From NCBI RefSeq assembly GCF_030555055.1, contig NZ_JAMOAO010000001.1, positions 310,001 through 374,000 on the forward strand: a stretch of 64,000 nt of DNA, given 5' to 3'. The translations under genes and the position numbers were made by a program. Numbering within the stretch: the stretch's first letter is position 1; each line of letters opens with the position of its first letter. The DNA is from Nocardiopsis sp. YSL2 (GTDB lineage Bacteria > Actinomycetota > Actinomycetes > Streptosporangiales > Streptosporangiaceae). This document shows, in pieces, positions 26,778 to 36,326 of the stretch. Below the pieces are notes generated by a model. That model was not told where the DNA came from. It searched no databases and was given only the letters and a program-made list of their open reading frames with translations.

Positions 26778-27884
26778 TCACGATCTCACATCCTGCCGCG
26801 CGGCCGAAGTGGCCGCCGCGTGTCCCGCGCCGTGCCCACTCGCGCGTGCCACGACCCGGCCCGAGCACACCCGGACCGCCGCCTCGGCGGCGTCGCCCGC
26901 TTCCCGCACGCCCACGGCCGCGGCGATCTCCCCGGTCTCGTCGAGGACCAGGCGCAGGCGCGGGCGCGCGTGCACGGGGAAGGCCCGGCGCAGGCTCGCA
27001 CCGAGGTCGGCCGCGCACAGCCGGGCCAGCGGCATCCGCTCGGCAGGGTCGTCGGTGACCACCACGGCCGCCACGCGCGCGTGCGCGGGGGCCGAGCGCA
27101 ACGCGTCCTCGACCGCCGCCAGCCGGGACAGGCCCAGGGCCAGCACCACCCCGTCCCCGTCGAGTCCGGCCTCGGCCCCCCGGAGCACGTCCAGCGCGGG
27201 AGGCGGCGACCACGGCTCGTCGGCGGGCTCCGCCGGGACCGCGTGGTCGAGGTGGGGCAGCGGCCAGGAGTCGGCCAGGTCGAGTCCGGCCAGCCGCTCA
27301 CAGGCGCGGATCACGTTGAAGGGGTCCACGAGGCCGGGCGCCACGACCGCGGTCTGCGCAGCCCCGACGAGGGTGGTCAGTACGGTCTCGGCCAGGCGGA
27401 CCCGGCGCCGGCCCGGCTCCCCCGGCCCTTCGAGGGCCTCCAGCGCGAGCCCGAGCAGGACCGCGCCGAGCCGGTTGAGCTGCGTGTAGGAGCGCCGCGT
27501 GGGCTCGTCGGCCAGGACCTCGTGGGTCAGCACCGAGCCCAGTCCCGGCGGCCCGCCGAAGTCGGCGAGCGGGAAGCGCTCGGTCCAGGCGCGCGCCAGG
27601 GCGCCGAGGGCGTCGGCGACCGTGTGGACCGCGTCCGCCTCGGTGAGGCCCTCGGACCGGGCCTCGCGGTCGGCCTGTTCGGCGGCCTCCGCCAGGACGG
27701 CGAAGTACAGGGCGCGCTTGCCGGGGAAGTTGGAGTAGACGGCGCCCCGGGTGAGGTCGGCCCGGGCGGCGATGCGGTCGACCTTGGCGTCCCGGAACCC
27801 GCGCTCGGCGAACTCCTCGCCGGCGGCGGCCAGCACCCGGGCCCGGTTGCGGGCCCGCTGCTCGACCCTGTTGAGCCGGACCAT
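26778..27884 (-). CDS. TetR family regulator with C-terminal thioredoxin-like domain
   Basis: A 368-residue protein, much longer than ordinary TetR (about 200). Residues 1-60 form the HTH (VLAAAGEEFAERGFRDAKVDRIAARADLTRGAVYSNFPGKR), and about 60-210 a TetR ligand/dimer domain. From about 225 there is an extra domain with an alternating alpha/beta pattern ending RLRLVLDETGEIAAAVGVR...VCSGRVVARASG. This looks like the second half of a peroxiredoxin/thioredoxin fold without a CxxC motif. The start ATG 27884 follows GGGAGGA. The extra domain could sense redox state or a ligand (inference). It stands alone; its targets are unknown. Confidence 0.85.
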   Translation of the reverse strand: MVRLNRVEQRARNRARVLAAAGEEFAERGFRDAKVDRIAARADLTRGAVYSNFPGKRALYFAVLAEAAEQADREARSEGLTEADAVHTVADALGALARAWTERFPLADFGGPPGLGSVLTHEVLADEPTRRSYTQLNRLGAVLLGLALEALEGPGEPGRRRVRLAETVLTTLVGAAQTAVVAPGLVDPFNVIRACERLAGLDLADSWPLPHLDHAVPAEPADEPWSPPPALDVLRGAEAGLDGDGVVLALGLSRLAAVEDALRSAPAHARVAAVVVTDDPAERMPLARLCAADLGASLRRAFPVHARPRLRLVLDETGEIAAAVGVREAGDAAEAAVRVCSGRVVARASGHGAGHAAATSAARQDVRS

Positions 27885-28127
27885 CGTCCTCCCTTGTTCG
27901 GCGTCGTCCCATCCTAGGGTGGGATACGACGAACATCCGGGGGATCGCGGTATCCCCGTGTCCGGGGCATCGCGGCCCACACGCCGCAGCTGACCGACGT
28001 GCCGCCCTTCGTCCAGGTCGGCGGTTCTCCTGGCGTTTCCTGACGTTGTGCTGTCCGTCGGCTACCGGGGTCGGAGCGCCGTCCCGGCCGCCGTTCGCCC
28101 CGGGGCCTGGCCCCGGCCGGACCCGGC

Positions 28128-28217
28128 CGTATCGCCCCCTACCGGTTGCTCGCGCGCTTGGGCGCCGGCGGCATGGGCATCGTCTACGCCGCGGTGGAGT
28201 CCGACCGCGGCACCCGG
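28128..28217 (+). pseudogene. Relic of a Ser/Thr protein kinase N terminus
   Basis: One frame encodes RIAPYRLLARLGAGGMGIVY followed by AAVESDRGTR. This is the start of a PknB-type kinase: the conserved PYRLLxRLGxGGMGxVY glycine loop. No VAVK-like lysine strand, catalytic loop or any other kinase part follows; the frame runs into low-complexity sequence and overlaps the 3' flank of the alcohol dehydrogenase gene on the other strand. The fragment is too specific to be chance and is best read as the remnant of a deleted kinase gene. Confidence 0.6.
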
Positions 28218-28279
28218 CCCGGCCGCGCGGGCCCGGGGCCCGCGCGGCGCACCGGTGCGGTGCCCGGGCGCGGCGCGGT

Positions 28280-29305
28280 TCAGGAATCGTCCATGACCAG
28301 GACGGCGGCACCCTCGACCCGGTCGGCGGCCAGGTCGGCGAGCGCCCGGTCGGCGCGGGCGAAGGGGTAGGGCGTGGTGGTCACCCTCGGCGGGTGCGCG
28401 GCGACGTGGTCGAGGTAGGCGCGGGCGTCGGCGCGGGTGTTGGCGGTGACGCTGCGCAGTGACCGCTCCTGGAACAGGTGCCGCTGGTAGTCCAGCGACG
28501 GGACGTCGCTCAGGTGGATGCCCGCGATCGAGAGTGTGCCGCCCCGGTCCAGCGCCTCGAGCGCAGGGAGGACGAGGTCGCCGACAGGGGCGAACAGGAT
28601 CGCCGCGTCCAGGGGCTCGGGCGGGGGCTCGGCGGCGCCGCGCGCCGAGGCGCACCCGAGGTCGAGCGCCAGCGCGCGGGCCCGCTCCGAGCGGGTCATC
28701 ACGTGCACGCGCGCGCCTTGGGCGAGGGCGATCTGCGCCGTGAGGTGGGCCGAGGCACCGAAGCCGTAGATGCCGAGCACACCGTGTTCGGGCGGTTCGG
28801 CCCGGGCGAGGGCGCGGTAGCCGATGATCCCGGCGCACAGCAGGGGTGCGGCCGTCCGGTCCGGCAGCGCCTCGGGCAGCGGATGGGCGTAGCGCTCGTC
28901 CACGGTGAGGTACTCGGCGTAGCCGCCGTCGGCGTCCCATCCGGTGTAGGTCGAGGCCGGGCACAGGTTCTCGTCGCCGCGCCGGCAGTACCGGCACTCC
29001 CCGCAGGTGGAGCGCAGCCAGGCCACGCCCACGCGGGTTCCGATCGCGAAGCGCTCCGCCGCGGGTCCCGCGCCCACGACGTGGCCGACCACCTCGTGTC
29101 CGGGCACGGTGCCCGGCCGCCGGGGCGGCAGGTCGCCCTCGGCCAGGTGCAGGTCGGTGCGGCAGACCGCGCACGTCCGCACGCGGACCAGGATCTCGCG
29201 GTTCCGGGGCACCGGTACCGCGCGGCGCACGCGCACCAGCGGGCCGGAACTGATCGGTCCCGGGCGCTCGACGGCCCAGGCGTCCATCTCGGTCGGGATC
29301 GGCAT
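28280..29305 (-). CDS. Zinc-dependent alcohol dehydrogenase (AdhP/AdhA-like)
   Basis: A 341-residue zinc MDR alcohol dehydrogenase: catalytic zinc ligands Cys45 and GHE (His70-Glu71), structural zinc Cys101, 104, 107 and 115 ([15 protein letters not shown]), and the NAD(P) loop [10 protein letters not shown]. It belongs to the group often annotated as zinc-binding alcohol dehydrogenase family protein. The start ATG 29305 is used with GGAG upstream; ATG 29287 is also possible. It is separate from the hydrolase genes upstream, and the substrate is probably a primary alcohol or aldehyde. Confidence 0.92.
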   Translation of the reverse strand: MPIPTEMDAWAVERPGPISSGPLVRVRRAVPVPRNREILVRVRTCAVCRTDLHLAEGDLPPRRPGTVPGHEVVGHVVGAGPAAERFAIGTRVGVAWLRSTCGECRYCRRGDENLCPASTYTGWDADGGYAEYLTVDERYAHPLPEALPDRTAAPLLCAGIIGYRALARAEPPEHGVLGIYGFGASAHLTAQIALAQGARVHVMTRSERARALALDLGCASARGAAEPPPEPLDAAILFAPVGDLVLPALEALDRGGTLSIAGIHLSDVPSLDYQRHLFQERSLRSVTANTRADARAYLDHVAAHPPRVTTTPYPFARADRALADLAADRVEGAAVLVMDDS

Positions 29306-29336
29306 ACCCCGACTCCAGCACGGCCGCCCCGTGAGG

Positions 29337-29528
29337 TCAACGAGCGGGCACCGCCGCGTCCTGTGCGGCCGGGGCGTGGCCGGTCCCCTGATCGGCGGGC
29401 AGGTGGACGACCGGCCGGAGCCCGTCGCCGCCGGGGAGTCCGGGGTCCTCGAGGGTCAGGCGCGGCTCACCGCCGCCGGGGGCCGAGCGGCCGCGCGGAC
29501 GAACCCGGACGGTGATCGCACGGTTCAC
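29337..29528 (-). CDS. Possible 63-residue protein coupled to the alpha/beta hydrolase
   Basis: A GTG at 29528 overlaps the stop of the hydrolase (GTGA) and opens a frame of 63 codons beginning [13 protein letters not shown]. Its composition ([32 protein letters not shown]) is more protein-like than the shadow frames around it. I do not recognise it. It could equally be noncoding; the overlap start is the main argument for it. Confidence 0.3.
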   Translation of the reverse strand: MNRAITVRVRPRGRSAPGGGEPRLTLEDPGLPGGDGLRPVVHLPADQGTGHAPAAQDAAVPAR

Positions 29529-30319
29529 CGCGCCGCCGCGGCGAAGTCCCGCACCGTCCGGTCGAAGGCGCCGGGCTGTTCGAGGTTGCACAGGTGGCCG
29601 GACTCGGGCAGGACGACCAGGCGGGCGCCGGGGATGGCTTCGGCCAGGGCCGAGCCCACGGTCCCGGGCGGGGCCCGGCGGTCGTCGCGACCGTGCACCA
29701 CCAGCACGGGAACGTCGATCGGAGCGAGCCTGGGGCGCAGGTCCGCCTCGGCGACCGCGTGGGCCATGGTCCGGAAGCCCGACGGATGGAAGTCCGACAT
29801 GATGCCCGTGACCTCGTCGACGACCGCGCTCGGCGCTCGCGGGGTGAGCAGCCCCGGCATCCAGGCGGGCACGAACTCCTCCGGGCGCAGCTCGGACTGG
29901 GCCAGGCAGGACGACAGGCGCTCCTGGCACTCCCGCTCGGAGAGGGACCCCGCCCATCCCGCGTAGGCGCCGACGAGGACCAGTGCGGACGGCAGGTCCG
30001 GGTGGCGGTGCTGGAACTCCAGGGCGAGGGTCCCGCCCCAGGAGAGCCCGCACACGACCGGGCCGGTGACGCCGAGTTCGGCGAGCAGTGCGGCGAGGCA
30101 GTCGGCGTACTCGGGCAGGCGCCAGTGCTCGGGGGGATCGTCCGACCGGCCGCAGCCCGGGGCGTCCCACGCGATGACCGTGAACCGGTCGCGCAGCCCC
30201 TCCATCTGGGGCCGCCAGGCACGGGCGTCCTGCAGGATCCCGTGCAGGAGGACGAGGGGCGGCCCGTCCCCGGCGGTGTCGAACGCGATCCTGAGTCCAT
30301 CGACGTTCACGTGACTCAC
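29525..30319 (-). CDS. Alpha/beta-fold hydrolase
   Basis: A 264-residue single-domain alpha/beta hydrolase: oxyanion HGILQD, nucleophile Ser93 in GLSWGG, acid Asp in VHGRDDR, and His in PESGHLCNLEQP. The cap domain (about 120-190) is short and helical, as in BphD/MhpC-like or haloperoxidase-like hydrolases. The start is GTG 30319, where family similarity begins; the upstream residues of the open frame are unlike a protein. It is on the same strand as the LLM gene (150 bp apart) and may be co-transcribed with it. Confidence 0.88.
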   Translation of the reverse strand: MSHVNVDGLRIAFDTAGDGPPLVLLHGILQDARAWRPQMEGLRDRFTVIAWDAPGCGRSDDPPEHWRLPEYADCLAALLAELGVTGPVVCGLSWGGTLALEFQHRHPDLPSALVLVGAYAGWAGSLSERECQERLSSCLAQSELRPEEFVPAWMPGLLTPRAPSAVVDEVTGIMSDFHPSGFRTMAHAVAEADLRPRLAPIDVPVLVVHGRDDRRAPPGTVGSALAEAIPGARLVVLPESGHLCNLEQPGAFDRTVRDFAAAAR

Positions 30320-30471
30320 ATCACCATGTTCGCACGGAGGACCCGACCGCGAAACCGGTAGGACGGGCATTCGTGCAGGTCACCTCGGGGCGAGCAGGGA
30401 CGACGGGGCGTGGTCGACGAAGACGGCCGCGTCCCGCCGCATCCGGGCGGGGCCCCGGACGGCGACCGGGG

Positions 30472-31347
30472 TCAGCGCGGGACGAGGGGGCGCACCCGCT
30501 GTCCGACGAAGCGCACGAAGCCCTCGGGGTCGGGCTCGTCGGCGGTGGGCTGCAGGATCACGGTGTCGGCGCCCGCCTCCGCCAGCCGCCGGACGGCCGC
30601 CGCGACGGTCTCGGCGTCTCCGGCCACTCCGTGGTCCGCGGCCCGGGCGCCGCCCCAGGCATCGAGTTCGGCGGCCAGGCGGTCCCCGGCGTCCGGTCCG
30701 GTGGCCGCGTGCAGGTAGACCACGACGTCGGCGCGGTCCGCGCGGCCGGCGGCGCGTCGCCCCTCGTCGACCAGCCGGCGCGCCTCGCGGAGCCCGTCCA
30801 GGGTCGTGTCCGCGTCCAGGACGGTGCCGTCGGCGGCCTCTCCGGTCAGGCGCAGGGTCTTGGGCCCCTGCCCGCCGGCCAGCACGGGCGCGGGTGTCGC
30901 GGGCGGCCAGTCGAGCGCGACGCCGTTCAGGCGGACGTAGCGGCCCTCGGTGTCGACGCGCTCGCCGCGCAGCAGCGCGCGCAGGGCCTCCAGGTGCTCG
31001 CGCAGCAGGGTCAGGGGCGACTCCGCACGGGCGCCGACCTGGCCCATCCAGTCCTGGACGCCGTGGCCGACGGCGATGGTGGCCCGCCCCGGGAAGAGCC
31101 GGTGCAGGGTGGCGACCTCCATCGCGGTCAGCGCCACGTTGCGCAGCGGGACCGGGAGCAGGCCGATGCCCACGCGCAGGTGCTCGGACCAGGCCAGCGC
31201 CGCGGCCGCGGTGGCCACACCGCTCTCCAGGAAGCAGTCCTCCCAGAGCCAGAGTTCGTCGAGTCCGGCTCCGTCGGCGGCGCGGACCACACCGCGCAGT
31301 CGTTCCGGAGGGAGTTGGGGGCGGAAGACGGCGCCGAGGGAAGTCAT
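30472..31347 (-). CDS. LLM-class flavin-dependent oxidoreductase
   Basis: A 291-residue luciferase-like TIM barrel. Recognisable parts are GAGLDELWLWEDCFLESG, LRVGIGLLPVPLRNVALTAMEVATL, LFPGRATIAVGHGVQDWM and the C-terminal AEAGADTVILQP. It probably uses FMN or F420H2; the substrate is unknown. It is only distantly like the LLM protein at 10411. The start ATG 31347 begins at the expected N terminus. It is divergent from the acyltransferase gene. Confidence 0.9.
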   Translation of the reverse strand: MTSLGAVFRPQLPPERLRGVVRAADGAGLDELWLWEDCFLESGVATAAAALAWSEHLRVGIGLLPVPLRNVALTAMEVATLHRLFPGRATIAVGHGVQDWMGQVGARAESPLTLLREHLEALRALLRGERVDTEGRYVRLNGVALDWPPATPAPVLAGGQGPKTLRLTGEAADGTVLDADTTLDGLREARRLVDEGRRAAGRADRADVVVYLHAATGPDAGDRLAAELDAWGGARAADHGVAGDAETVAAAVRRLAEAGADTVILQPTADEPDPEGFVRFVGQRVRPLVPR

Positions 31348-31470
31348 GGACTCTTCCTACCGCCCCGGAACGGGCGCGCACAATTCCCTCGGAGGTCGCC
31401 GCGCGGTCATCCGGGGCGGGCACACTGGCGCCCTCCCCCGTGCTTCCCCCGTCCGAGAGCGAGTGCCCCC

Positions 31471-33510
31471 GTGTCCCCCACCGCCGTCCGCACCGGGACC
31501 GCGCGGCAGCCGCGCACCGCCGCCGGCACCGGCGGGTACCGGCCGGAGATCGACGGCCTGCGCGCCGTGGCCGTGCTCCTGGTGGCCGCCTACCACGTCT
31601 GGCTGGGCCGGGTCTCCGGCGGCGTCGACGTCTTCCTGGTCCTGACCGGCTTCCTCATCACCGGTTCCCTGGCGCGGGCGGCCACCGACGGGAGGATCCG
31701 CTACGGCGCGTTCCTGGCGCGGCTGGCGGCACGCCTGGTACCGACCGCCGCCGTCGTGGCCCTGGCGACCCTGGCCGCGACCTGGCTGCTGCTGCCCGAG
31801 ACGCGGTGGCGCCAGGCTCCGGGGGACGCGGCCGCGGCGCTGCTGTACCACACGAACTGGCGCCTGGCGCTGGACTCGGTGGACTACCTGGCGCGGGACG
31901 GCGACGTCAGTCCGTTCCAGCACTTCTGGTCCCTGGCGGTCCAGGGGCAGTTCTACCTGGTGTGGCCCGCGCTGGTCGCGGCCGCCGTGTGGGCGGCCCG
32001 GCGGGCGGGCCGCGACCCGCGGCCCGTGCTCGTCGGTGCCCTGTCGGCCGTCCTGGTGCTCTCGCTGGCCTACTCGGTGCTGATGACCCGGGCCGACCAG
32101 CCGTGGGCCTACTTCGACACCGGTGCCCGGTTGTGGGAGTTCGCGCTGGGCGGGCTGGTGGCCCTGCTGCTGCCGGTCCTGCGGCCCGCCCGGGCGACCC
32201 GGGTGGCGCTGGGATGGGCCGGGTTGGCGGCCCTGGTCCTGTGCGGAGCGCTGCTGCGGGTCTCGTCCGTCTTCCCGGGGTACGCCGCGCTGTGGCCGAC
32301 CCTGGCCGCCGTGGCCGTCGTCGTCGCCGGGACCTCCGGTTCGGCCCTGGGCGCCGACCGGTGGCTCGTCCTGCGGCCGCTGCGCTATCTGGGGTCGATC
32401 TCCTACGCGCTGTACCTGTGGCACTGGCCGGTGCTGGTGGTCTACCTGGCCGTCACCGAACGCGACCTGGCGACCCCTCTGGGAGGGGCCGCCGTGCTCG
32501 CGGTGTCGGTCCTGTCGGCGGCGGCGACCACCCCGCTGGCCGACCGCGTGGCCCGGCTGGGCCGCGGCGGGGGACGGCGGGCCGCGGTGCGCGGCGTCGC
32601 CGCGGCCCTGGCCTGCCTGCTGCCGGTCCTGGGGGCGGCCGCGGCCTGGTCGGGGCAGCAGGCCGCCGAACGCGCCCGGTGGGCGGACCTGCTCGCCGAC
32701 GGGTCGAGTTACCCGGGTGCGGCAGCCGGGCCCGGGGTGCCGGAGCTGCCCGTGTATCCGCCCCTGGCCTGGGCGGCCGAGGACGCCCCCGTGACCTACG
32801 ACGACGGCTGCAACCAGACGACCGCCGGCACGGAGGTGATCACGTGCGTCTACGGGTCCGACGACCCGGTGCGCACCGTGGCGCTGGTCGGCGGCTCGCA
32901 CGCGGCGCACTGGTTCCCCGCCCTGGAGGAGATCGCCGACGCCCGCGGCTGGAGGCTGGTCAACATCGTCAAGGGCGCCTGCCTGTTCACCGACGCCCCG
33001 CAGAGCTACCTGGGCGAGCCGTACACGGCGTGCGCGGAGTGGAACCGCGGGGTCATGGCCGAGCTCCGGGAGCTGCGGCCGGACACGGTGTTCACCACCG
33101 GGACCACCTCCAGCCTGGACCGGTCGGCCGGGTTCGGCGAGGAGCAGGTCGTGGACGGCTACGTGGACCGGTGGCGCGAGCTCGACGACCTCGGGATCGA
33201 CGTGGTCGCCGTGCGCGACACCCCGAGGTTCGGCTTCGACGTGCCCGGCTGCCTGGCCGCCTCCGGACCCGGGGAGTGCACGGTGCAACCGGAGGGGTCC
33301 CTGGCCCCGGTCTCGCCGCTGGGCGGGCTCGACCTGCCGCCGAACGTCACGGTGCTGGACCTGACCGACCTCTTCTGCGGACCGGACGTGTGCCGCCCCG
33401 TGATCGGCAACGTCCTCGTCTACTGGGACGACAGCCACATCGGTGCGACGTTCATGCGCACGCTGGCGCCGGAGCTGGAACGGCGGTGGAACCGGGCCGA
33501 GGGCCGGTGA
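31471..33510 (+). CDS. Membrane acyltransferase with SGNH domain (OafA/YrhL family)
   Basis: A 679-residue integral membrane protein. Residues about 20-370 form the Acyl_transf_3 domain with ten helices (start YRPEIDGLRAVAVLLVAAYHV with the key His; HFWSLAVQGQFYLVWPAL near 150). Residues about 430-679 form an extracytoplasmic SGNH domain with GGSH (near 474) and the catalytic DDSH (near 652). Such proteins O-acetylate cell-wall glycans, exopolysaccharides or natural products. The start is GTG 31471; the open frame runs upstream but is not protein-like. A perfect hairpin follows. Unlike typical members, the key block reads GGSH and not GDSH. Confidence 0.92.
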   Translation: MSPTAVRTGTARQPRTAAGTGGYRPEIDGLRAVAVLLVAAYHVWLGRVSGGVDVFLVLTGFLITGSLARAATDGRIRYGAFLARLAARLVPTAAVVALATLAATWLLLPETRWRQAPGDAAAALLYHTNWRLALDSVDYLARDGDVSPFQHFWSLAVQGQFYLVWPALVAAAVWAARRAGRDPRPVLVGALSAVLVLSLAYSVLMTRADQPWAYFDTGARLWEFALGGLVALLLPVLRPARATRVALGWAGLAALVLCGALLRVSSVFPGYAALWPTLAAVAVVVAGTSGSALGADRWLVLRPLRYLGSISYALYLWHWPVLVVYLAVTERDLATPLGGAAVLAVSVLSAAATTPLADRVARLGRGGGRRAAVRGVAAALACLLPVLGAAAAWSGQQAAERARWADLLADGSSYPGAAAGPGVPELPVYPPLAWAAEDAPVTYDDGCNQTTAGTEVITCVYGSDDPVRTVALVGGSHAAHWFPALEEIADARGWRLVNIVKGACLFTDAPQSYLGEPYTACAEWNRGVMAELRELRPDTVFTTGTTSSLDRSAGFGEEQVVDGYVDRWRELDDLGIDVVAVRDTPRFGFDVPGCLAASGPGECTVQPEGSLAPVSPLGGLDLPPNVTVLDLTDLFCGPDVCRPVIGNVLVYWDDSHIGATFMRTLAPELERRWNRAEGR

Positions 33511-33653
33511 GCACGGACGCGGGCGCACCCGCCTCCGCGACGGGAGGCCGCTGCCCTCGGTGCCCGGCGGAGGGGGCGAAGCGCCGCCCCGGCCCGAACC
33601 GGCCGGTCGCCGTCGGCCCCGGCGGCCGGGCTCCCCGCCTCGGTGTCGACGGC

Positions 33654-33681
33654 GGCGCTCCCTCCGGTCGGAGGGAGCGCC
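33654..33681. terminator. Terminator hairpin between acyltransferase and ecfT
   Basis: GGCGCTCCCTCC (33654-33665) and GGAGGGAGCGCC (33670-33681) pair perfectly with a GGTC tetraloop. It lies between convergent genes, 38 bp from the ecfT stop and 144 bp from the acyltransferase stop, so it mainly serves the ECF operon. Confidence 0.75.
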
Positions 33682-33718
33682 ACATGGGCCCCGGAACGGG
33701 GCGGGGAACGGGACGCCG

Positions 33719-34549
33719 CTACTGGACGGCGCCGTAGAGGGGGTAGGAGTGGCCGGCCGCGAACGCGGCGGCGACGAGCAGGAGGCTGACGGCGATGAGG
33801 AGACCGTCCTCCCAGGTCGCCCTGAGGTGGGCGAGTCGGATCCGGCGGCCGTCGGTGTGCTCCGCGGCGAAGGTGAATCCCCTGGTCTCCAGGGCCTCCA
33901 CCGTGGTGCGCGTCCGCTTGGCGGTGTTGAGCATCAGCGGGTAGAACGCGGCCACCACGGTGGTCGCCGTCCGCGCCACCACCCGCCACCCCAACAGGCC
34001 CTTGGAGGGCAGCGGGGCGGCACGCAGCCGGTGGCCGTCGATGACCGTGTGGAACTCCTCCATCAGGATGGGCAGCATGCGGTAGCCGTAGCTGACCCCG
34101 AAGCTGACCATGGCCGGCGCGTGCAGGCTCAGCAGCGCGTCGGAGAGCTTCTCCGGATCCAGGGAGACGAAGGCCGCCATGCTCGCCAGGCTCACGGTCG
34201 CCAGTTTCAGGGTCAGTTCCACCAGCGCCAGGACCGTGCCCAGGTCACCGCCGAACATCCACGCGGCGATCAGGACGTAGACGCTCTCCAGGACGAAGCC
34301 GATCACGAAGAGGCCGAGGACCAGCGGGCCGACCCGGCTGAGCACCACGAAGACCGCACAGACCGCGAAGAGCCCCGCCAGCACGGTGATGTTGTGGGTC
34401 AGCCAGGGCACGACCGCGAAGATCCCGTACCAGCCGATGACGACCCGGGGATCGCGCCGGGACAGCAGCCCGCCCCGGGTCGCGTATGCGGTCCGCAGCA
34501 GTTCGAGCTTGACCCACTCCACGGACAGCCTGTCGCGTTCCTTACGCAC
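33719..34549 (-). CDS. ECF transporter transmembrane component EcfT (CbiQ family)
   Basis: A 276-residue membrane protein with about five to six helices and the cytoplasmic coupling helices of EcfT; the ALETRGF near residue 230 matches the conserved A-R-G signature that contacts the ATPases. GTG 34549 is chosen because AAGGAG lies 5 bp upstream; GTG 34555 would place the site on the start. It overlaps the 3' end of the ATPase gene by 8 bp, so translation is coupled. It joins the ATPase and the S component to form an energy-coupling-factor importer. Confidence 0.92.
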   Translation of the reverse strand: MRKERDRLSVEWVKLELLRTAYATRGGLLSRRDPRVVIGWYGIFAVVPWLTHNITVLAGLFAVCAVFVVLSRVGPLVLGLFVIGFVLESVYVLIAAWMFGGDLGTVLALVELTLKLATVSLASMAAFVSLDPEKLSDALLSLHAPAMVSFGVSYGYRMLPILMEEFHTVIDGHRLRAAPLPSKGLLGWRVVARTATTVVAAFYPLMLNTAKRTRTTVEALETRGFTFAAEHTDGRRIRLAHLRATWEDGLLIAVSLLLVAAAFAAGHSYPLYGAVQ

Positions 34550-36326
34550 CGTCACTCCTTCCGTGACCGGACGGCACCCCTCCGGCGGCGACCGCCGGGG
34601 ATGGCAGTCGTGCGAGCATCTCGGCCACCGACAAGGGCACCGGACGCAGTCCGAGCCGTGTGCCCACCTGGACCACCTGGGGCGGCACCAGGCCGACCGC
34701 GGCCATCAGCTCCTCGTCGGCGAAGAGCCCGGCGGGGTCGGTGTCGGCCGCCACGCGCCCGCCCTGGAGCACGACGACCCGGTCGGCCCACTCCGCGACC
34801 AGGTGCATGTCGTGGGTGGCCACCACCGTGCAGCGGATCCTCCCAGACAGGGCGGCCAGCATCGCGGTGACCGCGTCCCGGCTGGCCGTGTCCAGGCTGG
34901 AGGTGGGTTCGTCCAGCAGGAGCAGCGACGGCCGCATGGCCAGGCCGATCCCGAGGGTGGCACGGCGCTGCTGACCGCCGGAGAGCAGGCGGCCGTCCCG
35001 GTGGGCGAGGTCGGCCAGGCGCACGTGCTCCAGCACCTCATCCACCAGTTCGGCGGCGTCGGCCGCTCCGCGCCCGGCGGGGAACATGGCCACGTCCTCG
35101 CGCACGCTGTCCTTGAGGAACATCTGCTCCGGGCGCTGGTAGAGGTAGCAGACCCGGTCGGCCAGGGCGGCGGCGCCGGTGGTGCGGGTGTCCGTGCCGC
35201 CCACCCGCACGGTCCCCGCACGCGGTACCTTCAGTCCGGTGAGCAGCCGCAGCAGGGTGGACTTCCCCGCCCCGTTGCCGCCCACCAGGGCGACCCTGTC
35301 ACCCTCGTACAGGGTCAGGTCCAACCCGTCGAGCACGAGGGACAGGTCCCCGCTCACCTCCCGGTAGCCGTGGGTCACGCCGGTGAGTTGCGCGACCGGC
35401 GGGGCGGCGGGTGCCGTGACGGGCCCCGGACCGCAGGCCGACGGATCCGGCCCCGCCCGCGGGGGCTCGGGCTCCGCCGTGGTGAGGCCGCTCCCCCGCA
35501 GGCGGTCCACGGCCTCGGTGACGGTCAGCGGCACCGGGGCCGACCGGTCCAGTGCCTGGGCGATCCGCACGACCTGCGGCGCGGGGATGCCGTGCGCGTC
35601 CAGTTCCTCCGCACGGGCCAAGGCCTCGCGGGTGGGCAGGTGCCACACGGGTGCCCCGTCCGCCATCAGCACGACGGATCGGGCGTAGCGGGCCACGTAC
35701 TCGGCGTGGTGCTCGATGACCACGACCGTGGTGCCGAGCCGGGTGTTGAGGTCGGCCAGCGCGGCGTAGATGAGCTCAGCCCTGGCCGGGTCGAGTTCGG
35801 CCACCGGTTCGTCCACGACGATCACCCCGGGGCGCAGCGCCATGACACTGGCCAGGGCCACCAGGTGCTGCTGACCGCCGGAGAGCTGCCAGGTGAACCG
35901 GTCGGCCAGGTGCGCCACACCGAGCAGCTCCATGGCCTCCTCGGTGCGCTCGCGGTGGTCGGGCCGCCCGAAGTTGACGGGGGCGAAGGCCACCTCGTCG
36001 CGCACCGTGGGCCGCACGAGCTGGTTGCCGAAGTCCTGGTAGACGTAGCCGACCAGGTGGGAGAGGGCCCCCACCGTCAGGTCGCGGGTGTCCTGGCCCA
36101 GGACCGTCACCGACCCGTCGAAGGTGCCCGACCAGTAGTGCGGGACCAACCCGTTGAAGGACTTGCACAGAGTGGTCTTGCCCGAGCCGTTCCCTCCGAT
36201 GACCGCCGCGAAGTCGCCGCGCTCGATCCGCAGGTCCACACCGCGCAGGCTGTCGTCGTCGGCCCCGGGGTAGCGGAACGTCAGCCCCGTCACCTCGATG
36301 GCCGGTGTGCCGTCGGGTCCGCTCAT
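34542..36326 (-). CDS. ECF transporter ATPase with two fused ABC domains (EcfA-EcfA')
   Basis: A 594-residue double ABC ATPase. Domain 1 has Walker A GGNGSGKTT (44-52), signature LSGGQQ and VDEPVAELD. Domain 2 has Walker A GGNGAGKST near residue 355, signature LSGGQQRR and LLDEPTSSLD. A low-complexity linker rich in Pro, Ala and Gly joins them. Fused ATPases like this occur in YkoD-type dedicated ECF importers. The start ATG 36326 overlaps the S-component stop (ATGA). Confidence 0.94.
   Translation of the reverse strand: MSGPDGTPAIEVTGLTFRYPGADDDSLRGVDLRIERGDFAAVIGGNGSGKTTLCKSFNGLVPHYWSGTFDGSVTVLGQDTRDLTVGALSHLVGYVYQDFGNQLVRPTVRDEVAFAPVNFGRPDHRERTEEAMELLGVAHLADRFTWQLSGGQQHLVALASVMALRPGVIVVDEPVAELDPARAELIYAALADLNTRLGTTVVVIEHHAEYVARYARSVVLMADGAPVWHLPTREALARAEELDAHGIPAPQVVRIAQALDRSAPVPLTVTEAVDRLRGSGLTTAEPEPPRAGPDPSACGPGPVTAPAAPPVAQLTGVTHGYREVSGDLSLVLDGLDLTLYEGDRVALVGGNGAGKSTLLRLLTGLKVPRAGTVRVGGTDTRTTGAAALADRVCYLYQRPEQMFLKDSVREDVAMFPAGRGAADAAELVDEVLEHVRLADLAHRDGRLLSGGQQRRATLGIGLAMRPSLLLLDEPTSSLDTASRDAVTAMLAALSGRIRCTVVATHDMHLVAEWADRVVVLQGGRVAADTDPAGLFADEELMAAVGLVPPQVVQVGTRLGLRPVPLSVAEMLARLPSPAVAAGGVPSGHGRSDGA

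Noticed and set aside
30373..31470. Upstream extension of the acyltransferase frame to 1045 residues.
   Set aside because: The extension lies over the LLM gene on the other strand and is low-complexity; conserved sequence begins after GTG 31471.
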